A stretch of DNA of 64,000 nucleotides from Rubrivivax sp. (lineage in GTDB: Bacteria > Pseudomonadota > Gammaproteobacteria > Burkholderiales > Burkholderiaceae_C): contig JAURZK010000034.1 in assembly GCA_030653505.1 (NCBI GenBank), positions 1 through 64,000 of the forward strand, written 5' to 3'. The position numbers and the translations under genes are program-made. Under the pieces are notes generated by a model, which was given only the letters and a program-made list of their open reading frames with translations, did not search any database and was not told the DNA's origin. Positions within the stretch are counted from its first letter, which is position 1, and each line of letters begins with the position of its first letter. Of the stretch, positions 45,097 to 54,470 are shown piece after piece.

Positions 45097-47724
45097 TCAG
45101 GCCACTCGCCTCTGCCTATCCCGGAGCGATGAGGCCCAGAGCTTCAATGCCTGGATGTCGTGAAGCACATCGGCGGGCACTGGAGCTGCCGCGTTGCGAC
45201 CGCCGGAGGGATCGTGGGCATCCACGATGTCACAGCACCTCTTGAATCCGGCAGCAAAGGCATCGCAGTCTGCGTCGGTCAGAACGCTGACCTTCTTCAG
45301 GTCCTTGGTGTTCACGTAGTCCCGGTGCCTTTGCACGACACGGGAGAATGCGATGTCCTCGACCGCTCGCTCCCAAGATGCGCGCAGCAGGTTGTAGATG
45401 CGAGCGGCTTCGGCGGCGTACTCTTCCTCGCGATTGCTTTCGTACAGAGCTTTTGCCGCTCTGGCCGCCTTCTCCAATTTGTCGATCCGATCCTCGACGC
45501 TTTGTGCTCTCCACGGCAGCCCATCCGACACGTGGCCGGCGCCGGCCGGCCCACGGCTTACCGTGTTGAGTCTCAGAGGTAGGCCGCTGCGCTCGGCGCG
45601 GTCGACAAGATCGTTGACGAATACCAGATCGTGCGTGAAGACGATCACCTGGCGCTGCGCCGACTCGTCCACGAGTCTTTCGGCGACCTTCCTTCGCCAG
45701 CGATGATCCAGTGAAGACACGGGGTCATCAAAGACCAGCGCAGAGTGGTGCCCGGCGGTCGCCAACTCCGTCATGAACGATGCCAGCGCGACGCATGTCC
45801 TCTCACCCTCGCTCAGAATCTCGTGGACCTTCGCGTCCGGCTTTGCGAAGAGGCGAACCTGGTACTGCGGCGATCCGTACTTCCCGCCCGAGCGGACGAT
45901 CTCGACGCGCACCTTCTCAGCGGCGAGCCTGACGATCTCTTCCTGGAATCTGTCCCGCATCTTCGGCGTGATGACCGTGTCAGCGATGTCGTTGCCGATC
46001 TTGGTGATGGCATTGGTCGTCGTGTCGCCAGCGCACGTGGAGAGAAAGCGAATGGACTTCAACCTTTCAATTTCCTCCAGCACTGACGGCATCATGCCGG
46101 CCAACAACGCGCGGTCGGTCAGTTCGGCCAATTCGGCTTCAAGCTTCCTTCTCTCTTCAGCACCCGACGACTGCCGCAGTTCCTGCGAATACTTCCGAAC
46201 GGACGCTTCAAGGTCAGTCAGCACAAGCAGCGGTGAATCGCTCGCCGGCGGAAGTGCGACAGGCTCCCCCTTGTCGATCGCCTGAAGCTGAAGATGGCGG
46301 CGGAGCCGGGCGCTGGCAATGAACCGACGAGTCCGGAGGTTCAGAGGCGCATCCTGAATCGCAAGCTCATCGAGCACGGCCTTCAACTCGCGTGTACGCA
46401 TCGCCACGCCATTGAGCTTCTTGCGAGCACCGGTTGCAGCAAGGTCTGCCTGCTGCGCCTGCAGCGCTGTGTCTTGACGGACGAAGTCCTCGAAGCGTGC
46501 CATGCGCGACAGGGCTTCCGGCACCAGGGGCTGCAAACACAGAACACAGTGCGCACCGTCAGTGGTGGGCGGGAACGGCTGCCCTGGGTATGCGGTGCCG
46601 GTCGAGTAGCTCTTGGCTGTCTCCCAGAGCGTGCGCCAGACTTCGCTGCCGATACCGACGACAGGCTCACCACCAAAAGCCGTGGCCGCCGCAACGCGTG
46701 CCGCCTCACGCTTGACGCGACTGACCCCGGCAGCGTCAGACACAGTGGCCAGCGCCTCGTTCGAGCTGGCCGCCGCAATTGCACTCACCGATGCGATGAC
46801 GCGCTTGATGTTGTCGGCCTTCAGCGCTTGTTCGGCGGCAGCCTTGGCTGGGTTCTTTGCCAAGTCGTCACGCAATCGATCGAGGCGTGTTGCTTCCTCC
46901 GCTGACAGTGTTCCGAGCGCCTGGATCGCCTTGATGTCGGTAGTCGCCGACAGTGCTGCGAGTGACTTGCCGACGGCGGTTGTTGCCTTCCACGTGGGCG
47001 CTGCGAAGATTGGATTTCGGGCCCTTTCGATCGCCTTCTGCTCAGCCGCGAGTGCGTCTTTGACGGCCTGGCAGGCGTTCGCCAACTCGTCCGGCACATC
47101 GAGGCCGAACGGTCGAAACGCAACCTCGTTCTTGTCCCGCAGGTGAACCGATGCGCACTCGCTGTCAAACACACTGACTGCCGAGAGCCGAGCATGCGGC
47201 TGCGGGCTGTCCTGCCAACGCTCTGCCGGCTGTGCTGCGCCACCGACACCAAACGTGATCGTGGCGCTGGCAGACTTCGGCGCTTGATCGTCATAGACGT
47301 TCGCCTCAATCCGGCCCGCATGGCGCGCACGGCATGCGCGCTTCAGAATTCTTGCGTAGCCCGACTTCCCTGCACCGTTGTCGCCGTAGATGACGGTAAG
47401 CCCTTTGGGCTCGAAGACCAGATGCTGGGCCGGCGCAAGGTTGTTGGCGCCCTTGACATCGGCCACCGAGATCAAGGTTACCGATTCGGCGTGATCGGGA
47501 TTGGCAGGTAGATGAGGCTGTTCAAGTGGAACGGCCTTGCGGTCCCCTGCAGGTGCTCCACGACCAATCTTGCAGAGTGCGACAAGCTCGGCGACATCCT
47601 CCTCAGAAAGGCGCCCGTGGGCGATGATCCGGCGCAGCGCGTCACGCTGCCACGCCGGACGATCGGCAGACCATTCGAGGACCATTTCCAGCACGGTCTT
47701 CTTGGCGACCAGCGGCCTTTTCAT
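45097..47724 (-). CDS. SMC/RecF-like ATPase with CxxC hook (AAA_13 type)
   Basis: 875 aa. Walker A VIYGDNGAGKSGYARILKRA (about residue 107-126). The middle is helical with a CxxC (HCVLCLQPL) like a Rad50/RloC zinc hook. The C-terminal ABC half has LSEGERTCVALASFM and LVFDDPVSSLDH, then VIVFTHDLVFVNDL. This is the AAA_13/RloC-PrrC-like architecture, but I do not see a clear anticodon-nuclease motif at the C-terminus (KRCCDIVDAHDPSGG). Likely an SMC-like sensor or motor in a defence system. AGGGAAG precedes the ATG at 47724. It is the last gene of the minus-strand run, 57 bases after an Mrr-like nuclease gene, and probably works with that nuclease. Confidence 0.8.
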   Translation of the reverse strand: MKRPLVAKKTVLEMVLEWSADRPAWQRDALRRIIAHGRLSEEDVAELVALCKIGRGAPAGDRKAVPLEQPHLPANPDHAESVTLISVADVKGANNLAPAQHLVFEPKGLTVIYGDNGAGKSGYARILKRACRARHAGRIEANVYDDQAPKSASATITFGVGGAAQPAERWQDSPQPHARLSAVSVFDSECASVHLRDKNEVAFRPFGLDVPDELANACQAVKDALAAEQKAIERARNPIFAAPTWKATTAVGKSLAALSATTDIKAIQALGTLSAEEATRLDRLRDDLAKNPAKAAAEQALKADNIKRVIASVSAIAAASSNEALATVSDAAGVSRVKREAARVAAATAFGGEPVVGIGSEVWRTLWETAKSYSTGTAYPGQPFPPTTDGAHCVLCLQPLVPEALSRMARFEDFVRQDTALQAQQADLAATGARKKLNGVAMRTRELKAVLDELAIQDAPLNLRTRRFIASARLRRHLQLQAIDKGEPVALPPASDSPLLVLTDLEASVRKYSQELRQSSGAEERRKLEAELAELTDRALLAGMMPSVLEEIERLKSIRFLSTCAGDTTTNAITKIGNDIADTVITPKMRDRFQEEIVRLAAEKVRVEIVRSGGKYGSPQYQVRLFAKPDAKVHEILSEGERTCVALASFMTELATAGHHSALVFDDPVSSLDHRWRRKVAERLVDESAQRQVIVFTHDLVFVNDLVDRAERSGLPLRLNTVSRGPAGAGHVSDGLPWRAQSVEDRIDKLEKAARAAKALYESNREEEYAAEAARIYNLLRASWERAVEDIAFSRVVQRHRDYVNTKDLKKVSVLTDADCDAFAAGFKRCCDIVDAHDPSGGRNAAAPVPADVLHDIQALKLWASSLRDRQRRVA

Positions 47725-47781
47725 ATTGGCTTCCCTTGGGGTGCAACTCGACAGCACGACGGGCCGCTTCGCGGCAAGAAC

Positions 47782-48741
47782 CTACGAGAGAATCTGCAGG
47801 TAGGGGTTCTTGTCCACGATGGCGGCCTGCGACTTGCGCTTGAGGAAGGCGATCAAGTCTCCCTGCCTCTGGAGCAGCATCACGAATTCTTGAAGAGAGC
47901 AGAGGATCATCGTCTTCTGGGCCAGGGCAGTTGCGCATTCCTTAACCACGGGCTCTGTGTAGCCAGACGATGAGATGAAGATGCCATGCGCGTTGGCCCG
48001 AAGGAACAGGCGTGACAAGTGAGGCAAGAACTCACCGACACCCACGGGGCTGTTCAGCCACTTCATCTCGACCAGGTGAATCGCACTGTCCAACTCGATC
48101 ACGCCATCAATCTGTTCAAGGACAACTGACGAGTCTGGGTCCTTCCGCCGAAAATCCTCCCGGACGTGGATTCCATAGGCCTTGAACAAGTCGTTGAGCA
48201 CCGACTCCAATAGCTTGCCCCGCTCATGCGGCCTGTCGTCCATGCCGAACAGTGATGTCAGTCGACTGTTGACGCTCTCGATCTTGGCTCGCTTTTCCGC
48301 TTCGGCGGCTTGTTCTGCGCGTTGTCGTGCAACCACCTCGGCACGTTCCACATCGCGTTCCTGGTGCATGCGCGTGAACGCGTCCTTCTTGTTCACGGCC
48401 TCGCGAACGGCGGCTACCAGCCCCCGCGCTTTCAACTGATCCTCCGGCCAGCAACTGGAGTAGTCCTCGAACTCGACAACCCGCTTGATGACCTCGCGCC
48501 TAGGGCGCAGGCCGCTGTCGCCACGTGCATTGACCTTCACCAGGGCCTGGCGGGCGATCTCGAACTTGTTGATCGAAGCCGGGCTGGTCCGAACGATCTC
48601 ATCGACATCAGCCAAGTCCGCTTCGTCGACGCCTGCGCCCCGCAGGAAGGTGACGACGCCCTTCTTGCTCTTGTTGAGCCTTGCGAGGGCTTCCACGAGC
48701 AGCTCAAGCAAGTCCGGTGGATAGTGGTACTCGTCAGCCAT
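47782..48741 (-). CDS. Mrr-like PD-(D/E)XK restriction endonuclease
   Basis: 319 aa. The N-terminal 130 residues are helical (LLELLVEALARLNKSKKG, repeat-like alpha segments), followed by a charged coiled-coil (ERAEVVARQRAEQAAEAEKR). The C-terminal nuclease has RGKLLESVLNDLFKAYGIHVREDF, VVLEQIDGVIEL with the catalytic Asp, and IHLVEMKWLNSPVG with the E-x-K. GIFISSSGYTEP is the following strand. This is the Mrr/restriction_endonuclease_4-type core. The ATG at 48741 was chosen because homology starts there. It sits between a TcmP gene and an SMC-like ATPase gene on the same strand, like nuclease-ATPase defence pairs. Confidence 0.85.
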   Translation of the reverse strand: MADEYHYPPDLLELLVEALARLNKSKKGVVTFLRGAGVDEADLADVDEIVRTSPASINKFEIARQALVKVNARGDSGLRPRREVIKRVVEFEDYSSCWPEDQLKARGLVAAVREAVNKKDAFTRMHQERDVERAEVVARQRAEQAAEAEKRAKIESVNSRLTSLFGMDDRPHERGKLLESVLNDLFKAYGIHVREDFRRKDPDSSVVLEQIDGVIELDSAIHLVEMKWLNSPVGVGEFLPHLSRLFLRANAHGIFISSSGYTEPVVKECATALAQKTMILCSLQEFVMLLQRQGDLIAFLKRKSQAAIVDKNPYLQILS

Positions 48742-48837
48742 TTTTCGATCCGGTTGGCGCGGGCGGCACATGCCAATCGCAGGCACCCTGTGCGAAGTCT
48801 TGAGGCAGCTACCGCGAATTCAGCATCCTACGGCGGA

Positions 48838-50049
48838 CTATGGTGCTGGCTTGGCGGCAAGCAGTCCCGCGTCCGTGAGGCGCAGGCGCTCTCCGTTCTT
48901 CTCAAAGTGCAGAGGCTTGGCCGGACGCTTCTTGCCGCCATCATCCAGATTCTCCAACTGGCCGGCGTTGATGAGGCGCACCAAGGCCCCCTGGAGTTCG
49001 CCTGGAAGCCAGTTGGTCTCTTCCAGGATGTCTGCGAAGGCAGCGGTGTCGATGCGTCTGGCGCCGTCGACGAGGTACCCACGCCAGTAGTCATCGACCT
49101 CTTCCGGCGTGCTGCGGCCCTCACCTGGCACCGTCTCAGCCGCGTCCGCAAACATGTCTGCCGTACCTGACTTCTTCGCCAGCTCGTCGAATTGCTTCGC
49201 CGCACGTACCCGCGCTTGTACGATGTCCGCCTTCTCCGACGCATTCATGAACTTCACGATGCCGAGCGGGTGGCTGCTGAGGTAGACGAGGTGGTACTTC
49301 GTGCGGTCTTGCAGGGGGTGGAGCACCCCAACATAGGCCGTTCGCGGCCGGTAGCTCGCCTTGCCTGCAGGGACACACTGCTTGAGGCTGTCTCGATAGG
49401 CGGTGAGCAGCGCATCTTCCCGCTGCGTAGGACTGAGGTCGGTCAAGTCGACCGAGCGCCCAAGCAGCTGCTTCATCTCCGCTTGCCAGCCCGTCATCGA
49501 CGCGGTGCGATTGATGAAGTCGTAGATGAAGTTGATCAGGAACTCCGATCGCGGACGCTGCAACAGAGGCCGCAGCACGTCGATCACGATCGGCGTCCAT
49601 CCCTTCGGGTCGATGAAGAAGAAGGTGAAGGCGTCCTTGCCCGCCCAACTCAGGATGTCGCTGCGCAGGTCGACGAAGTCGCCTTCAAGTGCCTTTGCCT
49701 CGACCGACTTCGGGGCGTCGTTCGACAGGTACGCCGACAGGCGCTGGAACGCAGCCTTGTCGCGTTCGATGAACAGAGCCCGCATTCGGGCGTTCACGTC
49801 GAGCGAAGCCAGCGTCTCCTTACAGGCTGCAAGCGTCTTCAACGACAGGGAGATCGACGTGCCTTCAAGCTTCGCGTCGTACGAACCCCAGGGGCCTGCG
49901 AAGCAGTCGACGTAGCAAATCTCCGCGCTTCCCTTAGCGCGTCCATTCATGCCGATGATGAGGACCAGCTTCTCCAGGTAGCTCTTCAGCAGAGCGTGCT
50001 TCACCATGGCCGGGATTCGGCCTTCGTAAAGGCTCGGGACCGAGGACAT
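48838..50049 (-). CDS. tcmP: Three-Cys-motif partner protein TcmP (second copy)
   Basis: 403 aa. AEICYVDCFAGPWGSYDAKLEGTSI near the N-terminus and FTFFFIDPKGWTPI in the middle give a methyltransferase-like Rossmann pattern (motif I and motif IV-like). LINFIYDFINRTASMTGW follows. The C-terminal part (AAFADILEETNWLPGELQGALVRLI, LHFEKNGERLRL) looks like a winged helix. Known: TcmP proteins are named for their pairing with the Gp37/Gp68 three-Cys family; their reaction is unknown. It begins 14 bases after the restriction-methyltransferase gene, and differs clearly in sequence from the first TcmP of the same operon. Confidence 0.8.
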   Translation of the reverse strand: MSSVPSLYEGRIPAMVKHALLKSYLEKLVLIIGMNGRAKGSAEICYVDCFAGPWGSYDAKLEGTSISLSLKTLAACKETLASLDVNARMRALFIERDKAAFQRLSAYLSNDAPKSVEAKALEGDFVDLRSDILSWAGKDAFTFFFIDPKGWTPIVIDVLRPLLQRPRSEFLINFIYDFINRTASMTGWQAEMKQLLGRSVDLTDLSPTQREDALLTAYRDSLKQCVPAGKASYRPRTAYVGVLHPLQDRTKYHLVYLSSHPLGIVKFMNASEKADIVQARVRAAKQFDELAKKSGTADMFADAAETVPGEGRSTPEEVDDYWRGYLVDGARRIDTAAFADILEETNWLPGELQGALVRLINAGQLENLDDGGKKRPAKPLHFEKNGERLRLTDAGLLAAKPAP

Positions 50050-50063
50050 GATCGCAGTGCCGC

Positions 50064-53000
50064 CTACTTCTTTGCGAGAAGCAACTTGTCGACCGCCTGT
50101 TCGAGAAGCTTGCCGGTCTCGCTGCCAGAGACTGCGTCGCGGATCAAGCGTCGCTGCGTCTCGAACCTGCGGCCTACGGGCAGCGACACCGTCGCGGCCA
50201 GCTTCTCGGCCTCGGCCGCAAGGGACGCGATGCTCGCGTGCAGTTCGTTGTCGGGATCGAACGCTGGGATCGCAAGCTGCCAGACGTACTTGTCGTAGTG
50301 ACGCGGGTTGTGCTCGCCGCGCGCCTGCAGTGGCCGCAAGCGCTTGGTCAGGGTCTCGGTGTTGAGGACGCCTTCGATGTACCTGGCTTCCTGCAGGGTC
50401 GATGCTGTGCACCAGTAGAGCGACTTCTCGATGATCGATGCGTCGGTGACAATCGCAGCTGCAAGGTACATCCCGCTCGCGTTGTAGACGACCCGATGAC
50501 GACCAGGGACGAGGGGCAGTTGATCGGAGAGCTTCTTGCGGTAGTCCAGTTGCTCGCGCAGGCTGAGTTGTGTGCTCTTCAGCCGGTTCTTGTTCCAGGC
50601 CGTCTCAGCATTGCGCCACCAATCGTGCAGGCCGGGGTACTGCGCGATGCGGTCATCAGTCGAGTCCATCACGACCGACCCATCGGCAGGGACGACGGCT
50701 CGTTGCGGTTCGAGCAGGCGGAAGGGCAGCAAAGTGTCGCCGACGTGCACCTTCATGACGAACTGTCGGTCAACGCTGCCCTCAAGGGCAGGCAGCGTCT
50801 TCCAGGGCTTCTTCTCGTTGCTGCTGCGCCGGCTCTTGACGGCCACGCGGCCAGCGCCCATACCGAGGGGCCCGGCCGCTTTCTCTTCGACCATGAAGAG
50901 CATGCGCGGCACCAGCGTGGCACCTTGGCCGAAGCGCTCCTGATACGGAGAACCAGTGCCCGCCGCGAATTCAGTAGCACGCGTGACCGCACCCTTGCCA
51001 TGCTTGAGGTGCTTAGCAGCGGCATCCCACCCGAGATTCGGGCGGGACAGACGACCAGACCAAGCGACAACCTCCTCAGGCAAGGCTTCGCCCTTGTCGT
51101 CGGCGCTGCGAGTTCCCAGGACAACACACGAAGGAACCGGAAAGAACGAGGGCTTCACGCCGTGCATGTCCCAGGGCTTTGCAAACTTAACGGCGATGGC
51201 CACATGGTCGCGCAGTTCGTATCTGCCTCGACGGAACCCTTCGTACTGACGGCCACGAAGCACTGACCACGGCATGACGAAACCGAAGCGACCTTCGGGA
51301 ACGAGGTAGCGCTCGATGGCGCGCAACACGAAGAGCGTCGAGAGGTCCTGGTTCGTCGCCACGGACGCGCCGGCCCAGAGGGCACGCTCCTCGCTCAGTT
51401 GACGGAAGGCATGCTGCATCTCAGCAGTCATGTGACGGTAGGCAAGCCACGGCGGGTTACCCACCAGTACATCGACGCGGTTCTCTTCGCGGGCAAGCCA
51501 GTACGGTCGCGCGAGGTTGCGCACGTAGTAACCCCAGATGTGGTTCTGCCCGGTGTCATGCAGTCGGCACAGCGTCTCGAACGTCTCCGCGACCGTGGCC
51601 TGATCCTCCTTGGCGATCGAGTGGCGACGGAAGACGGCGTTCAGCGGCGGTATTGGCGAGTTCGGCTCGCGCGTGCCCGCCGCCATGTCGGCCAGTTCGC
51701 TGACCAGTCGATCGAACTGCGCGGCATTGGTGACGGCGCTGGCGGGGAAGCGAAGTTCTGTCGACCACAGCTCACCGGCGCTCGTGGTTGGCACGACCAG
51801 TGCGTTAGCGGTGAAAAGCGTTCGCTCCTGCCCCCACTGGATGCTGTCGCCCAGGTACACCGGTACCGAAATCGCCGGCCGATCCTGAGCCTGCAGGCGC
51901 TCCGCACCGATGGCGAGAAGGTAGGTCACCCGGGCAAAGGTCACCGCCACGGGGTGGATGTCCATGCCGAACACGTGCGATGTCACGCCGACCACGGCTT
52001 CGGCGTCGCTGACACCATCTTTCGCTGCGGCGGCGAGGTACGCCTTGATCGAATGAAACACGAAGGTCCCCGACCCACACGCGGGATCGAGCACACGCTG
52101 CGTCAGCGGTGAGACAACAGCGTCGGCGACCACGCGGTCAGCAAGCCAGTCGGGTGTGTAGTACTCGCCGAGTTTCTTGCGCTGCTCGCTCGAAATCACG
52201 CTCTCGTAGAGCACCTTGAGCACATCGTGCTCCACATCGCGCCAGGCGAATCGGACCAGCCGCTTGGCCAGTGCCTTCACGAACGACGGGCCTTCATCGA
52301 CTTCGAGCAGCCAGTCGAAGAAGTCGGGCTCGACGACACCGTGAACTTGCGCCTCCGCGAACAGCCGTCCCGTCAGCACCGTGGCCGCCGAGATGTCCTG
52401 CGCCGTGGGGTCGATGCCGACAACACCGTGGGCGATGATGTCCGCCGTGATCACCAAAAGCGTGTGCTCGACGAAGAGCGCATCGGAATCGGCGAATCCG
52501 GTACCGAACGCGGTGGTCAGCAGCCTCGCCCACAGCTCGCGCTTCAAACGCACGCCAGGAACGTTCCGGTTCTTCAGGTACAGCTGCTTGAGTTCGGTGT
52601 AGTCGAGCGCATGCGCCGGGCTGATCGCGCCGAGTCGACGCTCGATCTCCTTCGGTGTCGGTTGAATCTTCTCGCCAGTGGCGAGCACGCCTTCGAGCCA
52701 GACGATGAGGCCTTCCACATCGGGCTTGGCCGGGTCCAGCACGAATGTGGAGACCTCATGCAACTCGCCTGCTTCGAGGTGGTACAGGTGCCAGTCGGCC
52801 CCGTCGGTCAAGACGCCGACGTAGCGCTGCTGCATGTCCGCTGTCCGCGACACAACGTAGCCGGCGAGCTGGGCCACTGCGTCCTGCTTGATCTTCCCCT
52901 TGCGGAGATCGCGCTTGACCTCGAACACACAGAAGCCCGCCTCGACATCGATGCGTCGTCCTGCACCAGCCTGCTGTTCCAGCACGGGATCGAGGTTGAC

Positions 53001-53141
53001 TAGGTCGTCCTCTTCCAGTTCGAGCGGTGCGGCAAGCAGCAGCGCGTGCAGGTCGCTTTGGACGTTCGCCTCTGTCCGTGTGTTGACGCGGTTTGCGAGT
53101 CTGAAGGCCAGCGCGTTGAGGTCGAGATTGCCGATGGGCAT
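50064..53141 (-). CDS. Type IIG-like restriction enzyme / N6-adenine DNA methyltransferase
   Basis: 1025 aa. The N-terminal nuclease-like domain has GRRIDVEAGFCVFEVKRDLRKGK, a D...E-x-K core. A helical linker is followed by RKKLGEYYTPDWLADRVV, motif I VLDPACGSGTFVFHS, MDIHPVAVTFARVTYL, and motif IV VLVGNPPWLAYRHM (NPPW) for adenine-N6 methylation. The rest (VLRGRQYEGFRRG onward) should be the target-recognition region. Such fused proteins methylate the host site and cut unmodified DNA, or, in BREX-like systems, only modify. It stands between the two TcmP genes, unlike ordinary restriction systems. Confidence 0.88.
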   Translation of the reverse strand: MPIGNLDLNALAFRLANRVNTRTEANVQSDLHALLLAAPLELEEDDLVNLDPVLEQQAGAGRRIDVEAGFCVFEVKRDLRKGKIKQDAVAQLAGYVVSRTADMQQRYVGVLTDGADWHLYHLEAGELHEVSTFVLDPAKPDVEGLIVWLEGVLATGEKIQPTPKEIERRLGAISPAHALDYTELKQLYLKNRNVPGVRLKRELWARLLTTAFGTGFADSDALFVEHTLLVITADIIAHGVVGIDPTAQDISAATVLTGRLFAEAQVHGVVEPDFFDWLLEVDEGPSFVKALAKRLVRFAWRDVEHDVLKVLYESVISSEQRKKLGEYYTPDWLADRVVADAVVSPLTQRVLDPACGSGTFVFHSIKAYLAAAAKDGVSDAEAVVGVTSHVFGMDIHPVAVTFARVTYLLAIGAERLQAQDRPAISVPVYLGDSIQWGQERTLFTANALVVPTTSAGELWSTELRFPASAVTNAAQFDRLVSELADMAAGTREPNSPIPPLNAVFRRHSIAKEDQATVAETFETLCRLHDTGQNHIWGYYVRNLARPYWLAREENRVDVLVGNPPWLAYRHMTAEMQHAFRQLSEERALWAGASVATNQDLSTLFVLRAIERYLVPEGRFGFVMPWSVLRGRQYEGFRRGRYELRDHVAIAVKFAKPWDMHGVKPSFFPVPSCVVLGTRSADDKGEALPEEVVAWSGRLSRPNLGWDAAAKHLKHGKGAVTRATEFAAGTGSPYQERFGQGATLVPRMLFMVEEKAAGPLGMGAGRVAVKSRRSSNEKKPWKTLPALEGSVDRQFVMKVHVGDTLLPFRLLEPQRAVVPADGSVVMDSTDDRIAQYPGLHDWWRNAETAWNKNRLKSTQLSLREQLDYRKKLSDQLPLVPGRHRVVYNASGMYLAAAIVTDASIIEKSLYWCTASTLQEARYIEGVLNTETLTKRLRPLQARGEHNPRHYDKYVWQLAIPAFDPDNELHASIASLAAEAEKLAATVSLPVGRRFETQRRLIRDAVSGSETGKLLEQAVDKLLLAKK

Positions 53142-53178
53142 GGTTCGGTTGTTCTAGTTCGTGTTGAGGCAGTGTCGC

Positions 53179-54462
53179 CTAGTTAGCAGCGGCGCCGAGG
53201 AAGAGACTCTGCTGTCTCGGCCGCAACAACTGGTCTGTGTCCTTGACCTGAGCGGCTGATCGCCGCCGGGTGCCATTGATCCCGATCACCTCAATTGCCG
53301 ACTCCTGGACCAGTCGACTGAGCGACTCCCGGTAGAGCGAGGCCGATGCAGGCGAGCTGTTGCAGGTGCCTTCAAAGAGTTGGCTGAAGCTCATGCCCGT
53401 TCCCGTCGCGTAGACCCTGCGTGGGATGTGCTCCATCAGTGCGGCGAGAGTCGCCTTCTTCGCCACGTCGTCGAATTCGAATCCGAGTGCCGACTGCTGA
53501 AGGTACTTCGCGTCATGCACCGGGTCGTACCCGACCATCTGGAACATATCGAGGCCAGCGCCGCCGTAGTGGATGAAGTAGTTGTTGTTCGCCCAGTGGA
53601 CTTCCGTCATCACGTCACGGGCGCGATGGTGCTGGGACATGTGGATGAGCCAGTAGTCGCCGTGGCCACCGCGATTGCGAATGAAGAATGGCGTGAAGTG
53701 GCGGGCGCCGCAGTTCTCGACGAGACGCCGGTAGAGGGTGCTCTGCAGGAACAGCCGCCAGTCACGGTCCGACGACTTGATCTCTTCGACCGAGCGGTCA
53801 CCGAAGATGTCTGGGATGCCCAGGCCGTCGAGCAGGTCCTTGACCTGGTCGCCGTCGCCGGCGAAGTTCATGAACGAGTCGACGCCGAAGGTCAGGATCA
53901 CCTCGGCGCTCGGCAGCGCGTCGAAAATCTTGCGCAGGAGCTGCGTCGGCACTTCCTTGTAGCCGTACTGGTCTAGCGCGAAGATCGAGCGCCCGTTCTT
54001 CGGGCTCTTCTTCTTGATGAACGCGATGATCGCGTCGGCCTTGTCCTGGAATCGGGCGTGCTCCAGGTAGATGCCGTTGCCAATGCGATCACCGTAGCCG
54101 GCCTCACGGAGTACCTTGCCGAGGTGCAGGTGCGCGTGGTGGTCGGCCTCGGTGAAGAAGTAGTCGACCTGGAGTTGAACGGGTTTGCGCCGGTCCTTGT
54201 TGATCACGAACTCGGCTTCGCGCGTGGCTTCGAGGAAGATGAAGGGCGAGCCCTTGACCGTCTCGCGCGTGTCGTTGTGGACGTACAGGCCACCGCCTGC
54301 GAAGCCATCGACGAGGGTCAGCCGCAGGACATCCTGGTTCGGAGAGCTGACAAGGGTTCGGAAGTAGGCGGCGAGATAAGCCTGGAGGATGCGGTGCTTG
54401 GCGACGCTGTGTTGCTGGATGAGGTCGGGGCCGTTCTTCCAGTTGTACTGTTTCAGCGTCAT
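53179..54462 (-). CDS. tcmP: Three-Cys-motif partner protein TcmP (first copy)
   Basis: 427 aa. LTLVDGFAGGGLYVHND and IFALDQYGYKEVP fit the methyltransferase-like fold of TcmP, and HRILQAYLAAYFRTLV precedes them as usual. The middle and C-terminal parts (GGHGDYWLIHMSQHHRARDVMTEVHW, RRVYATGTGMSFSQLFEG) are characteristic of this longer form. The ATG at 54462 is 8 bases after the stop of the Gp37/Gp68 gene, the pairing for which the family is named. Function unknown; a nucleic-acid or tRNA-type modification is often guessed but not shown. Confidence 0.85.
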   Translation of the reverse strand: MTLKQYNWKNGPDLIQQHSVAKHRILQAYLAAYFRTLVSSPNQDVLRLTLVDGFAGGGLYVHNDTRETVKGSPFIFLEATREAEFVINKDRRKPVQLQVDYFFTEADHHAHLHLGKVLREAGYGDRIGNGIYLEHARFQDKADAIIAFIKKKSPKNGRSIFALDQYGYKEVPTQLLRKIFDALPSAEVILTFGVDSFMNFAGDGDQVKDLLDGLGIPDIFGDRSVEEIKSSDRDWRLFLQSTLYRRLVENCGARHFTPFFIRNRGGHGDYWLIHMSQHHRARDVMTEVHWANNNYFIHYGGAGLDMFQMVGYDPVHDAKYLQQSALGFEFDDVAKKATLAALMEHIPRRVYATGTGMSFSQLFEGTCNSSPASASLYRESLSRLVQESAIEVIGINGTRRRSAAQVKDTDQLLRPRQQSLFLGAAAN

Positions 54463-54470
54463 GCGGTCCT

